A stretch of DNA of 64,000 bases from assembly GCA_016801885.1 (NCBI GenBank), contig CM028898.1, forward strand, positions 11,878,858 through 11,942,857. Reading direction: 5' to 3'. Both the position numbers and the translations under genes were made by a program. Below are positions 46,711 through 57,260 of the stretch, in pieces (position 1 is the first letter of the stretch; every line of letters starts with the position of its first letter). The notes under the pieces are model-generated. The model searched no databases, had not been told where the DNA came from, and saw only the letters and a program-made list of their open reading frames with translations. The stretch is from Toxotes chatareus (taxonomy: Eukaryota > Chordata > Actinopteri > Toxotidae).

Positions 46711-49404
46711 AACATTATACATTCAACACAGATGAAGATGTAAATGGCTACAGAACGTATATACTGTATAGCCTGTGGATATTTTTTTTCCAAACTAGTT
46801 CAATCAGCTGGAAATGTCCTAAAATATATACGTTACCAATACCTGTGATGTGAGTCAATACATCATAATGAATAGGATATTGATGTGAACCACATTGAAG
46901 ACACTGCAGAAAGAAGCAATTTATCACTGCCAGTGGAGCACTTCCCTGCTAAGGGTGTATTTCTCTCCAAATGCTGTTCTTTGGTCTGTGATATTGAGAG
47001 TGATTCATTCACTGACTCATCCTCAACTACTTTGTCAGATTCAAATTGTCCTGCCAGCTCTTTTTGTTTTGGTTTTCTCATGGCCTTGAACAAAACGTGG
47101 GATCTGCACTTACTTGCAGCAACTGACACGGCTGCCAAAACTCGCTGCTCATCCGGCTTTTGTTTTGCTTTGGTTTTTGTGCCTCGTCAGTAATGAGATA
47201 CTCAGAGTACATCTATAATAGCTAACCCATGGTCTTATTGGTATAATAGGTCTAAAAAAAAAAGGTAATCCTTAGCATTGTATGGAGTTTTACCATAAAC
47301 ACACTTCTTTTCCCTTCTTGACATTTTTTTCCACTTTTGCAAAGTATATTTTCTTTTGTGCAACTTCGTTTTCAGTCCTCCTTTGTAAAGCGAGTGGGAA
47401 TAACAATGACATCACTCTAAGCATACACAAAAAATAATATTCAAATCGTGTGTGTGAAATAAGAGAACAATAATCCAGAACAAACAGGGACTTTGAGGAG
47501 ACCTCGCCCAGACAGGTGTGTCTGCTGAGGCGATGAAGGACTGCATTATCCGGGTTCCGTTGTTACCTCCAACACTGCTTTTCTTTTTTTTTTTTGCATT
47601 TTATCTAAGGCAGGCTCATTATATGCTGGTGGAGTGTCTGTACAGTTTCCTGTTTGAGAACTGTAACAAGCAAGCCAGCTGTAACTATCAAGCAGAGGAA
47701 TGGGCAGATATCTAAACTGTTCAGCTGATATCCATATCTTTGTGTGGATTCTATTCGTTGCACTCGGAGCTGGCCGGGCAGAGGATCATTTGCACCCCTT
47801 TGACAAGTACATCATCATCCGCCTGTAACCTTAGCTTGGAGAGACGATGCAGGCTTTGTTCTCCGCCAGGCTCACTTGGGGATGTTTGGCAGTGTGCTGA
47901 TAGATATGATTATCCTTAATGTCAGTGCATAGCACCATCCCTGATAACAGATTCTCTCAGTAGAATCCACCCTGCTTATCTCGCTGCTATGTTGTTAGGC
48001 TGTGGCTGCCTTTCAGTGTGGGGAGATGCAATGCAGGCATTTTTTTTTTTTTTTTTGCAGGCTTTTGAGATTTGGTTCAGTGTTTAATTTAAAATTTTTC
48101 ATTATTATTTTTTTTATGAATGCATTTTTTTCCTTTGAAGCAACAAGTCTGAATTATTTAGGCTTTGATGAGATCTGCAATGAGACTGATACAAAAAATA
48201 TCTCAAATATCTTTCAAAGCAAGATGGACAGGAAATTCAGTGTGTAAAAACACACAATTATTTTGTCCCATTGCACAAAGCTACCCTAATAAGTCTGCAG
48301 TTTACTGACCAATAACGATCGCAGCAGTTAATTTTTCAGGTGATGAAGTTACAGAGTTTCAAAACTCATCCTATAACCTGTGTGCTCTTTATGAAGAAAG
48401 AGTATTTCTGCCTGATTAAATTGCCTTTTTATTTGCTGTGCTGATAGTGAGCAATCAAGAGTGTCAATGCTTTTTGTTCTACAGCCAAGTTCTACAGCCC
48501 AGTCAAAACTCTTTCCCCACTTTGACACATTCCCTTTTTGTTTTGCTTGTATATTTCCTTGGAAGCTGATTAAAGATTTCTTTAGTTTGCAGCTGTGTTA
48601 GCAGGAGGTAGTAGACAACCTCACCTGACACTTGTTATGTGGTGGATGGGGTGGGTGTTGACATTGTAGTGGTGGTAAAGGGGACAAGGGGGAAGCCTGA
48701 GGGTGAGCAGAGGATCCTGTTCAGCTCCACTCAGCAGCCCGGTGATGAGCCTGCAGGAGGGGACTGTGTCTACAGATTAGAGCCAGGAGATGAGACAGGG
48801 GCCTGGAAGGGGTTGAGGGGTGGGGTGGTGGGGTGGTGCAGACCTGGGAATGCCAGCTGCCAGACAGTTCACCATGTGCAACACATGTCTCTCAGCACCT
48901 ACTGTTCCACTATGCAAAGCCCCCTTCACCATTAAGATGACAGAACAGTTCATATCCTGTGCCGGGATGATAGATATGTCATATCTCTGAAAACCCTGTT
49001 TGTCTTCCACAGGTGTATGAGCTCTTTTTTTCTCCCAGCAGACAGCGCACATGGCACCTTTCGACACTCTTTCCCCGATAGTGATTTGGCATGCAGACAG
49101 TATCAAAGGGGAGATCTTTCCCATGCAATTATGGCAGAAAATAAAGGTGATGAGGTGTGTCACACAAAAGAAAGCAAAGGATCAAAAGGGCTGGAATGAA
49201 AGCTGATTACAATAAAGGGAGAAGCTTCCACCCACTGAATGCCACGATGTGAGTGAGTTGGTAAATAAGCAAAAAATGAGATGAAATGCTTTTATCTGTT
49301 TATGATCTGACGACTTAAATAAGCAACACAGTGCAGTAGTTTATAAAACATACATATATAAACCATAACACTTCAAATGAATATAGAAATTTAGAAAATT
49401 ATCA
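46711..49404. other. Noncoding unique sequence
   Basis: No exon is recognised. T-tracts lie at about 47587-47596 and at 48040-48056 (T17). The latter is followed by GCAG, like a splice acceptor, but the next sequence is AT-rich and not protein-like. A G-rich GGGGTGGGGTGGTGGGGTGG stretch around 48818-48838 could form a quadruplex. The frames at 46863-47193 overlap on both strands and are not protein-like. Confidence 0.5.
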
Positions 49405-49440
49405 ACAGGGGCTGCAGCTAACAACTATTTTCACTTGATC
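49405..49440 (+). repeat. 5' end of terminal-inverted-repeat element
   Basis: GGGGCTGCAGCTAACAACTA followed by TTTTCACTTGAT matches the start of the short DNA element ('gggctgcaactaacgattattttcattatcgat'). It breaks off after about 36 bases. The matching inner 3' sequence resumes at 49668, after a different repeat. Confidence 0.7.
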
Positions 49441-49484
49441 TTCCATACACCTACAAAACTAATTACCTTCTCAGTTTGGTTAGT

Positions 49485-49665
49485 GCTAATTATCAAATGT
49501 TAGCACTAAACGAAGGTGGTCAACAGGTGGTGAACATTACCTGCTACACATCAGCACTGTAGCATTGTGATTGGTGGTTGTTAGCTTGCTAACTTTAGCA
49601 AAAGCAAAAGTACTGGTGCACCTAAGTACCTCTCAGAGCTGCTAGTGTGGGTGTAGACTCTTAAT
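49485..49665 (+). repeat. GCTAGC/GCTAAC-rich repeat, nested or mosaic
   Basis: It reads CAAATGTTAGCACTAAACG, GGTGGTGAACATTACCTGC, CACATCAGCACTGTAGCATT, GTGATTGGTGGTTGTTAGC, then GTGCACCTAAGTACCTCTC, AGAGCTGCTAGTGTGG and GTGTAGACTCTTAATC. The same closing words occur at 61017-61084 and, inverted, at 39781-39830. It lies between two parts of the terminal-inverted-repeat element. Confidence 0.75.
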
Positions 49666-49667
49666 CT

Positions 49668-49725
49668 CTTTACTTGATAAATGAAAAATGATTAATAATC
49701 AGAAAAGTTGTAGATTTGTTTTCTG
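49668..49725 (+). repeat. 3' internal part of terminal-inverted-repeat element
   Basis: CTTTACTTGATAAATG, AAAAATGATTAATAATCAG and AAAAGTTGTAGATTTG follow the order of the element's 3' half (compare 17001-17080 and 25905-25970). Together with 49405-49440 it brackets the GCTAGC-type repeat. Confidence 0.6.
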
Positions 49726-52700
49726 AATATTTTAGCAATCATAACAAGAAGTATCTCTCTCTCTTGAGTACTGTATGCTGAAAGAGAAAACATAACTCAA
49801 CATCAAGAAACTTAAGTTTGCTGACAGCATTAAAGTCAGGGAGACAAATTACACTAATTTGTTGCATTTTGTGAACAAGACATGACTCTAACTAGAACAG
49901 CTATTTTGTTGTGGCTATTTGTGAACACTGACGAAATGGATGGAATCTGAAGCGATGGCGGGTAATTTTTCCAAGCTGTCAGAAATAGTGGGTAATTGGT
50001 AATGAGTGGCCTCTCACAAAGCCGATTCTGTATTTTCCTTTTCTTTTTTATTGCTAATAATGCATGATTGTTCTCTGTAATCTGCAGCACCATTTCTCTT
50101 TCATCTCAACAATGAGATAAAAAAAAAAAGGAGATTTGCTGGTCAGGCAGCCCCATGCCATGCTTAGACGGCTCAAGTCTCTCAAAGGGATTTATCCACT
50201 GTTGTTATGACTAATACTCTGTGGATTACAAGTTAGCGAGAGGTCACCTATCGCTTCTATTTCCTAAAAGTGAGACCCAAAAATTTACTACATGTCAAAG
50301 TGATGAATGACAGGGTGTAGTCAGCATGCTACTCCAGATAATTTGCCAAAGTCTGACTTGAAAGCTTCCTCTTTTGAACTGAACTCAGACTTGTCACTTT
50401 CTCTAATTTAAAGTCGAAATCTGCAGCTGCTGAAATAATGAATTAGGTTGATGGACAGAATTATAACAGGCTGGCTACCCGGCCATCCAGTGACACCCCG
50501 CTGCTCCCAAACGCTGCCAGTGATTTAGTACCTCACCCAGGCAAGATGAGGGGAATTGAATTTATTCACAGGAAGGTGGTGGCTAGCACTGACTCATAGC
50601 CTTTATGCAGTGGAGCATATCCTAATTCATCAACAAGCATGTCCTCCCTAAAAGGGCAGAGGAAGTTTATAGACAGCAAATAATTACTTATTTATGAGTC
50701 AAGACTCAGAGATCCTATACCCCTGTTAGGTTGTAACAAACCCAAAAAAAGATAAATAATTTGAGTCCATGCTGCATTATAGTCAATCTTGTATATGATT
50801 TATATCTAAATTAGCTGTTTTTAAGGATTTATAAATTCTCACATTGGTGTCACGGTGGAGTTTCTGGCCTCTAGTAACCTGCTCAGCCCCCCTCTCAAAA
50901 ATAGTAAAGTCCTTAAAGGGTTGATAGGTTTTGGACTGATGCTTAGCAACAGCATTCCTGTGCCTTAAGTAGCAGTAAGCCCCTCACTGCACCCTTTGAT
51001 GTGGCTGTCAAGGCAGATTTATTTCCTCTTAACACATTGTCTTCTTGTCCACATACATAAAGGGATGAAAGAGAGTGATGTTTACACTTTTTTAAAGTTG
51101 TAATTAAATTGTGTTGCTCATGATTTTTCAGGTGATGTGAGACATACATATTGGTGGATCATAGGGGGAGGTCTGACAAAGCAGCTTAATTTGATTTTAC
51201 CAGCTGGCATTTGAAATCTGATGTCAGACTCTTTTAAGGCCAACGTGATGTCTCCTGTTCATGATGACCACAGAAACTGAATTATAGGCAATGTTTATTT
51301 TTTTCTGCAAAATTAACCATAGAAAAAAAAATATATATATTCACTTTCAGTCACTGCTGGCTCAGCATTGTGCAGAGTTTTTGCTTTCAGCAGAACACTT
51401 GGCTGTAAAGTCCTGTGATGTTAATAATAACTGTGCGTCTCATGTCACCTCAAAATCTGCGAGTTTACTGGTGTCCTCAGTTCTGTATTTACCATAACTT
51501 TCAGATTACTCACTGGCTACCTGCTAGCTAACACATGTCTTTAGTAGAACCCCAGTACAATGCTACTAATATCTCTCACTGTGTGTAATGCTTCTTGTAA
51601 AGCAACACTTGATGTCTCCTTGGCCTACCTCCATGCTGCTCATCTCCAGCTAGCTCTGACTCTGTGTGTTCTCATTGCTCTCACATGGGAATTGGGCAGC
51701 TGCAGAATTGCTTGTTCTTTGTGTTTTGTCAGACAGCCCACTCTGTCCTCGGCCACATGTCTGTGAAAGAGATGTCCGATCTTGGCAAAGCCCCAGGAGT
51801 TTCCCTGAAGGGACAAGATAGAATCAAACTACCGTCCTCGTGTTTGACCGTGGGCTAAAAGTGAGTCATGCCAGTTTCAATATATATATTGAAATTGGCT
51901 CTACTTCCTGGACCCCCCATAAGAAGAGTACTTCCCAAGTCAATTACAGTTTGCCTTTTCCATTTCTTTTGACCTTTTAGGGTCAATTAGATCCCAGACC
52001 TCTTGCAAACAAACTAAACAAACTATGAGTAACATTCCAGTAACAGAAATCAAAATAGCCTTACTTGGGATTTGGGAGCTGTGTAAAAAGTACTGTCAAC
52101 AACTATCACAGCAATTTAAGAAGACAAACTGTGTGATCCTTTCACATAAAAATACATGTTTGAGGGTGTTATCATCATCCTGACAACAATCATGAATTAA
52201 TCCCCTTCATAATTTCAACAAAGAATTTTTTCCACAATTTATTTGATGTTGGTTCAACCGTATTTTGTGTTCTCTGAAGTGACATTACTGGTTTGAGGGA
52301 CTGCTCGGGGGGAAATCCTGAATGATTCAGAGGGCCTGCTGGATAGGGGCCTTGAGACATGCCAGACACAGATATTTATTGAGTCAGAGCTGTTACTGAG
52401 CCTGTGGCCCTTACTATCAGCTTAATAATCTGCGTTAACGAGTCCTACAGTACATGTCTAAACAAAACATGTGTCTAGTGTTTCGTGCATCCTCATTTTT
52501 TTCTACCTCTGAATCATAGTTTGTGGTTCAGGTCATCAGATACAGTTTGTCATTCACATTGTCTACTCCTGCTCCCAGGAGACACTTCAAGTTTTAAACA
52601 CCATCACATATTTTACTGACAGGCAATCTTTTCCCAAATCCAAGGCCTTGATATATCACTGTGAGAACTTCTCTTTCTGCAGAAAAATGGTTTCTTCATT

Positions 52701-53230
52701 CTCTCTGATAATAACTTTGATTGCTGAGTTGAGAAAGTTGAGCCTGGCCTGCAGAATTTCAGTGAAATGTGACGATGTGCTTCATGCATGAGAAATGTGA
52801 GAAATGCATCTTTTTATTATGATGTGAAGAAAGCAAAATAAAGGCAAGACTGAGGGATAATACTAAAGTAACAGCTCAGACAACTGACAAGAAACAAGTG
52901 ACATTTCATTGTTTCTTGCTTCAAGGTACCGCATGGAGTTTTCTTGGAAACAAACACTACTTATGTTTACATCAAGTGCTTCTCAGCAGAACACATTGAT
53001 TCCTGTGTTGAATGCATTTCTGTATTCAGACAGCTTTTTTTTAAATAAACCTGCATGGTTTACATTCGTATTTGTGAGCTGGCAGTCTTTTTCTTATCTA
53101 CCTTTTGTTTGTACATCACTACATTTCATTGGAGCTTTCTTTTTTTTTTTTACCATTACCAACTGTCCATCCGTGCAATAGCTTGAAGCCCTTAGCAGAA
53201 ATATGTAGCATGTCAACTACAGTCACATGT
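49726..53230. other. Noncoding unique sequence
   Basis: No exon is recognised. An imperfect palindrome lies at 51870-51899. The segment 51340-51560 has scattered CTAGCTAACA-type words and may be an eroded repeat. T-runs lie at 53139-53150. The frames here are short and overlap, as in noncoding DNA. Confidence 0.5.
51870..51899. repeat. Near-perfect 30-bp palindrome
   Basis: The core TTTCAATATATATATTGAAA (51875-51894) is a perfect 20-bp palindrome. Outside it CCAG pairs with TTGG with one mismatch (G74/T95), and the outermost G/C pair also matches. It is AT-rich at the centre and could extrude as a cruciform. Confidence 0.75.
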
Positions 53231-53412
53231 TTATAAATGTACATTTGTGTTTGTAGAGCACAAGATACAAAAGAACAGTTACCAGCTGATCAAAATGTTA
53301 GCAGTGCCACTAGAGGTCAAAAACAACACGGTACCTTTAACCTTGAGGACTTTGGCAACCACTTGTCTAATAGTTTAATAGTAAATATCTTAAACTTGCT
53401 CTAACTGATTCT
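53231..53412 (+). repeat. First copy of a 182-bp direct duplication
   Basis: It starts TTATAAATGTACATTTGTG and ends CTCTAACTGATTCT. I compared it base by base with the copy at 53430-53611 and see no difference. Inside it, CCACTAGAGGTCAA (53307-53320) fits the CTCF consensus at 12 of 14 positions but misses a core G. No open frame is preserved. Sequence on either side of the pair differs, so the duplication is bounded sharply. Confidence 0.9.
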
Positions 53413-53429
53413 GACTACTTATACAGTAG

Positions 53430-53611
53430 TTATAAATGTACATTTGTGTTTGTAGAGCACAAGATACAAAAGAACAGTTACCAGCTGATCAAAATGTTAG
53501 CAGTGCCACTAGAGGTCAAAAACAACACGGTACCTTTAACCTTGAGGACTTTGGCAACCACTTGTCTAATAGTTTAATAGTAAATATCTTAAACTTGCTC
53601 TAACTGATTCT
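53430..53611 (+). repeat. Second copy of the 182-bp direct duplication
   Basis: It is identical to the copy at 53231-53412, offset by 199 bases. A 17-base spacer, GACTACTTATACAGTAG, separates the copies. Identity over the full length suggests a very recent event or an assembly artefact. A short echo GATTCTTTG/GATTCTTTG follows immediately (53607-53624). Confidence 0.9.
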
Positions 53612-53639
53612 TTGGATTCTTTGGCCACAGTTGCCTATT

Positions 53640-53852
53640 TTTATACATCCAGCAGACACAGGGCAAAGTGGGTTATTTGGAGTTATTTGTTTGACCACCT
53701 GACAAATGTGACTCCAATATTCACTTCAATTTTGCTCTGTTGTTGATCTCCACCAAGTCCCGAGTGAAATATTTGGCTCTTCTATGGCCAAGTGCTCCAT
53801 TGTGATCACCAGCTAGGCGCTAACTGTGTCTGTCTGATACTGGGCAGGTAGC
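53640..53852 (+). repeat. Percomorph 'gaaatat.tggctct' repeat, second member
   Basis: It reads ATCCAGCAGACACAGGGCAA, TTTGACCACCTGACAAATG, TGACTCCAATATTCACTTC, ATTTTGCTCTGTTGTTGATC, TCCACCAAGTCCCGAGTG, AAATATTTGGCTCTTC, AAGTGCTCCATTGTGATCAC and CAGCTAGGCGCTAAC. This order is the one I recall for a repeat common in perch-like fish. It shares a segment with 31624-31650. It directly follows the 182-bp duplication. Confidence 0.7.
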
Positions 53853-53855
53853 ATC

Positions 53856-53879
53856 TAGAGGGTTTTTAGAGGGTTTTTA
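53856..53879. repeat. AGAGGGTTTTT x2 tandem repeat
   Basis: TAGAGGGTTTTT is followed at once by AGAGGGTTTTTA with an 11-base period. A minor slippage duplication at the edge of the preceding repeat. Confidence 0.85.
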
Positions 53880-54042
53880 AATGCTGATGCTACTGAAACA
53901 ATACAAAAATGCCATGAAGAGCTGAGGCAGGAGTCAGGTGATGAATCACCGTGCATTCATTACTATGGACAACCCCTTTCATATACACAAAGTCATATGA
54001 TCCATTGTTAATATAAATATATTGATTTTCATAGGTTTAATA

Positions 54043-54076
54043 TTAGTAATGTACTTATTAATAAGTACATTACTAA
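54043..54076. repeat. 34-bp perfect palindrome
   Basis: The half TTAGTAATGTACTTATT (54043-54059) is followed directly by its exact reverse complement (54060-54076) with no spacer. The centre is TATTAATA. The next outer pair (A/A) does not match. It could extrude as a cruciform, be a fold-back end of a decayed mobile element, or be a site bound by a dimer. It is the longest perfect palindrome that I found here. Confidence 0.9.
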
Positions 54077-56929
54077 AGTACAGTAATAAGCCCTGCATTG
54101 CAAAGTCAAGAAAAAAAAATTAGTGAATCTTTCCTCATTCAGATTTTATTTGTTTATGTTTTTCACTGAAATTCTTTCACGTTTGCCAGTTCTTATACAG
54201 TAGCTTCATTCTAAAAACCTGTTTCCTGTGGCTCCACCCACTGGGGTTTCACTCTGCAGAGAGTACAGCTCTGGCTCTGAGAAACGTTTGTTTAGCTAAA
54301 TCTTCAATCTGTGATGATTCACTGCTTAATCTCCAAAGGCAGCAGCAGAAGACCGTCTTGTATCTTTCAGTATGATGTTTTGGTAAACAACATGCCGCAG
54401 CTCAGCAGGACTGTCTTCACAGTGGGGCTTCGTTGTAGACCTCAACATAATCAAAGCTCTTGTTTGGAGATGTGAACGCCTAGTTTTCAGTTTGGACATC
54501 CCCGGTAATTTCTCACCACTAACAAAGCTGCCTACTGCCTTCTGTTCTGAGTGGAGCCTGAGATTTAGATCTAAAGGCCTTATTTGAAAGTGCTGGTCAT
54601 GCATGCAAACAAGGGGGTGCTATGAAACCATGCCCTTTGTCTGACACACAATAGCATTTCAGCCACTGGGGAACAGCTTGGATCTCCATAGAACTGGCAT
54701 TACTTTCATGTCAAGTGACACTGAAGGCAATAGAGTGACCAACTTCTCAAAAAGCCTCCACACATTCAGCTCTCCCTTTCTCTCCTCTGGTCTTTCAGAA
54801 TTGCTGTATTGGGACATTATTTCATACGCTTTTAAAGTGGTGCCAAGCTATTCTCACAGCAGTAGCTTTGATCAAGACTATGATTTGTAGAATATATGCT
54901 AACGGCTAGGACTTGACTGGTAGAGCTCACCCTGGTAGATGGCTACAGTGATCACATGTCTTTAACACAAGGCAAACAAAAGGGGAACATTGTTTTATCT
55001 CCTGTATATTTACATGACAAAGCTCCAGGACCTAAGAAACTACTGCCTTTATGCTTTTACTTTTATAACAAATACGGTACATTAATAACATTATAGCATG
55101 CCTTAAGGAAAGCAGTTTGTTCTGACACATCAGCCAAAACATGTTGGTTTTATTATTTTGGTATTATAACCATGACTTAGATTTCTCATCGTTCCCATAC
55201 AGGAGAGTATTCAATTCAATTCAACTTTGCTCCACACTCAGAAAAGCAATAATAAGACTGCAAATGACTATTATTTATTAATCTGTTCATTACTATTTCT
55301 ATTAATCCACTGTTGTTTTCATGTGGCCTTCCTGGCCAAATGTTAAAAGGCTCTTATAAATAAAATAAAACTGTAAAACTTTTCACTGTCCACAATTGAA
55401 AACATTCCATAATCAAACATCGGATTATGGAGCTGTTGATTAGTTTTCAATGTTTTAGTAAGGAAAAGGTGTTTTTTCCTCAATATTTTCCTATATGGAC
55501 AGTGCCTCCACCTAATCAGTGATCTGCTGCTGAGGAGGAACACAGGAAAGATTAAAAAGAGAGAAACAGACAAACAGAAAAGACAGACAGGGGAAAAAAA
55601 TCCAGAAAAAAACTCAACTGTGGGGTTTGTGGTGGGAGGGGTCATGTTGTTTGATCAGCAGACAAGGGGGAGGTTGCAAAGCCCTTGATGCTGATAGTGG
55701 GCAGCGGTTTAAACCCCTGGAGTGATTGACACTTCTGCCACTCCGCTGTGGGCCGAGTTGGGTTGGGGGGGTTACACACAGAGAGGCCTGTTCCTGGCTT
55801 TACATTTGCATCCTTTGCCCATGGGTGGTTGTGTTAATAATGTGGCAACTGGGAAGATTAATTGTGGACAAGCAGCAGGATTATGAGGGTCTTTGTGGGA
55901 GCAAAGGGAGCACTGGGTGGGAAAGGCCTGTGATCTGTGAGGCTGAGAGGAAATTAGTCAGGGCAGACTGGAGCTGCCTTTTAACAGCGTACCTAAGGAA
56001 ATGAAAGCCTTGTGCAAAGAGGATATTGAAATAAGTAGCCAGAAAATTGTTGACATTCTTGAGAGGCCTGTATCGTTAATATTCATTGTGTTAATGTGAA
56101 CACGCAAAGGAGCAAAAACATTGTGAAGAGTAAAAATATTCCTTTAGTCCACTTAAGGACTTACTAAAAAAGACACTGCACTAACTGAGTCAAACATGTT
56201 ATATGTATTTTCTTAGATTAGAAAATACAATGTGGCTCCTCTCTACAAAATTGGTCTCAGTCTCTGTCTAGTAGCCAATTGAGAAAAATAGCAACACAAC
56301 AAAGGAGGCTTCAGTTCTCTACAGCTGTGTCTCCTTTACTATTGAAGAAAGAATTGAAGGAGCAGGGCAGGAGTCTCATGCCACCTGTTGGATTATCCAC
56401 ACATAGCAGCACAAACTTCAGACTTGCTTCCTGACCCTCTACTGACCTTTTCCTCACCACAGTTTGTAAAAACAAAGAAAAAACCCCAACATGATTTAAT
56501 TTATGCTAATTTAGTGCTGTGGGTGCAATACTACATAATCGACAGTCCAAAGAGAGTTTCTTATCTAATAGCTTTTAAGGGACCCAAAGTATTTTAGCAG
56601 TATCAAGATAACTGTGTGCTGTTCGAGAAGCACAGTTTCTGTAATGGTGAACAGCACGGCCTCAGCTTCAAAGAGCCTTAAACGTCAATTTTCACACACA
56701 AGAGAATTCTCACTTTGTACCTTGCTTGCCTTCATCGATGTTTGGCTGCTATGCTCGTGGCTTTCCCATCAGTAATCATTTAAAAAAAAATGGGTAAGCA
56801 TCTGGACATTTAGGGCTCTTAATTAAAATACTGGTGTTATTCCAGTGTAAGAGAAATCATGAAAAATGGCCTGTCATGGCGAGTTTCTAAAACCAGATGA
56901 CAAAGCTGGACAACTGGGTGTGGAGGGTT

Positions 56930-57260
56930 TCCAAACAGAACCGCTAGGCTTAATAGCTGTTAATTAAATTTAATTGTTCAAAGCAAAATTGTGATGCTCA
57001 AAAGGCACGGCTTAAACGCTCAGTAATTTATCAGTAATTTAAAGGCAGATTGCTATTGCGTCCTTACTCTTGATTAATTTCAGACATATCGACCAATCTC
57101 AAGTGAGGAAAATGATCTACAGCTTAATTTCTTTCACTCCTGCTGCACTCATTTGGGGAAACAGCTTACACAGAAACAATTGTGCCATTTATTAACAATA
57201 TGCTTGGCGGAGGGCCATGCAAATTCAAGATGTGCTGTTGCAATGTAAGCTAGTCCACCT
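56930..57260. promoter_or_regulatory. Candidate conserved noncoding (enhancer-like) block
   Basis: TTAATTAAATTTAATTG (56960-56976) is followed directly by TTCAAAG (56977-56983, a TCF/LEF-type core) and AAAATTGTGATGC. The word CAGTAATTTA occurs twice at 57021-57030 and 57032-57041. CTTGATTAATTTCAG follows near 57069. The stretch is free of recognised repeats and of open frames. The call is inference from motif density. Confidence 0.3.

Noticed and set aside
48040..48060. T17 followed by GCAG, like a splice acceptor
   Set aside because: The following sequence is AT-rich and not protein-like. The poly-T alone explains the resemblance.
54326..54604. 92-codon minus-strand frame with Arg/Ser-rich tail
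   Set aside because: Considered as a transposase fragment, but no motif could be matched.
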